The position numbers and the translations under genes were made by a program. Positions 5,705 through 6,040 of a stretch of DNA of 6,040 nt are shown one piece after another. Under the pieces are notes generated by a model. That model did no database searches and was not told the DNA's origin. It worked only from the letters and a program-made list of their open reading frames with translations. Source of the stretch: Chloroflexota bacterium (GTDB taxonomy: Bacteria; Chloroflexota; Anaerolineae; Promineifilales; Promineifilaceae); NCBI GenBank assembly GCA_030599405.1, contig JAUVOB010000107.1, forward strand, positions 1-6,040, read 5' to 3'. Positions within the stretch are counted from its first letter, which is position 1; each line of letters begins with the position of its first letter.

Positions 5705-6040
5705 GGCAGTTTGAGAGTACCGTTCCGGCGGCAAATCGGTAGCTAATGGTGACGAAAGTCATGCTAATTAGGTGTAGGTCCAGTCTATTTATGGCTGTCC
5801 ATTCTGGGATATACTCATTAGAGCGTAACTCTCTGGACGTTTACCAAGTCGTCAAAATCTGAGGCAGTTTCTATCCCTTGATTGATGTTGGGACGCCAAG
5901 TAAGGTGTCGCGCTTCTCATACAGACTTCGACATCAAGCATCCGAATTTGATAAGGCAGGCGTGCCACTATTTGTTTCTATTTGTAGAGCCTTCCACTGC
6001 TCGAATATCGGTAGTCGATTCCTATAGGTGAAACCCTTTA
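5705..6040. other. Right-edge non-coding region upstream of the ATPase gene
   Basis: All six frames are broken by stops, with three plus-strand stops inside the last 30 bases (6012, 6025 and 6029), so no gene runs off the right edge with any support. I find no tRNA, rRNA or array. The region must contain the ATPase promoter, but no clear -35/-10 pair is visible on the minus strand; TTGACG at 5857-5852 has no good -10 at 16-18 bases. The 10-base word ATCGGTAGCT occurs at 5735-5744, the same word as beside the mgtE/mscS promoters. Confidence 0.5.

Noticed and set aside
4669..6040. 11-base repeat GAAACCCTTTA at 4669-4679 and 6030-6040, considered as an attachment-site pair.
   Set aside because: Several 11-base repeats are expected by chance in a window this size, and there is no integrase, tRNA or composition change between the copies.

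Overview
The window is about 6 kb of ordinary bacterial chromosome. I see no mobile element, CRISPR array, rRNA or tRNA. Base composition is intermediate, spacing between genes is moderate, and start codons are mixed (ATG, GTG and probably others). The mixture of genes is compatible with Chloroflexota: a putative sortase, a Trm112-like protein without a full set of zinc cysteines, an NPYI/FFGR-type P-loop ATPase, and MgtE and MscS family proteins. That assignment is inferred from protein style only and is weak.

Layout from left to right. (1) The N-terminal part of a membrane-anchored, probably sortase-like protein on the minus strand (3-392), cut by the window edge. (2) A non-coding spacer of about 265 bases. 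(3) A minus-strand pair, mgtE (1435-2799) followed after 18 bases by a class III (CobB/SIRT5-like) sirtuin (658-1416), probably one transcription unit. (4) A divergent intergenic region (2800-3088) with good -10 hexamers on both strands that overlap almost completely. It drives mgtE-sirtuin leftwards and an mscS-type channel gene rightwards. (5) The MscS-family channel (3089-4171, plus strand). (6) Convergent to it, a small Trm112/UPF0434-type protein (4280-4543, minus) and, further upstream on the same strand, an uncharacterised P-loop ATPase (4712-5704, minus). (7) About 335 bases with no recognisable gene at the right edge.

How the genes may work together. MgtE (gated magnesium uptake or efflux) and MscS (pressure-gated solute release) are both ion-homeostasis proteins of the inner membrane and share one intergenic control region. 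The sirtuin co-transcribed with MgtE keeps the residues that select succinyl/malonyl-lysine, so it is an NAD-dependent protein deacylase whose link to magnesium is unknown. The mgtE leader is about 150 nt long. It carries two hairpins and a possible 30-codon upstream ORF overlapping the mgtE start, which would suit leader-level control, although no M-box riboswitch could be recognised. I found no convincing new multi-gene system; the best leads are the overlapping divergent promoters, the mgtE leader and the unexplained ATPase.
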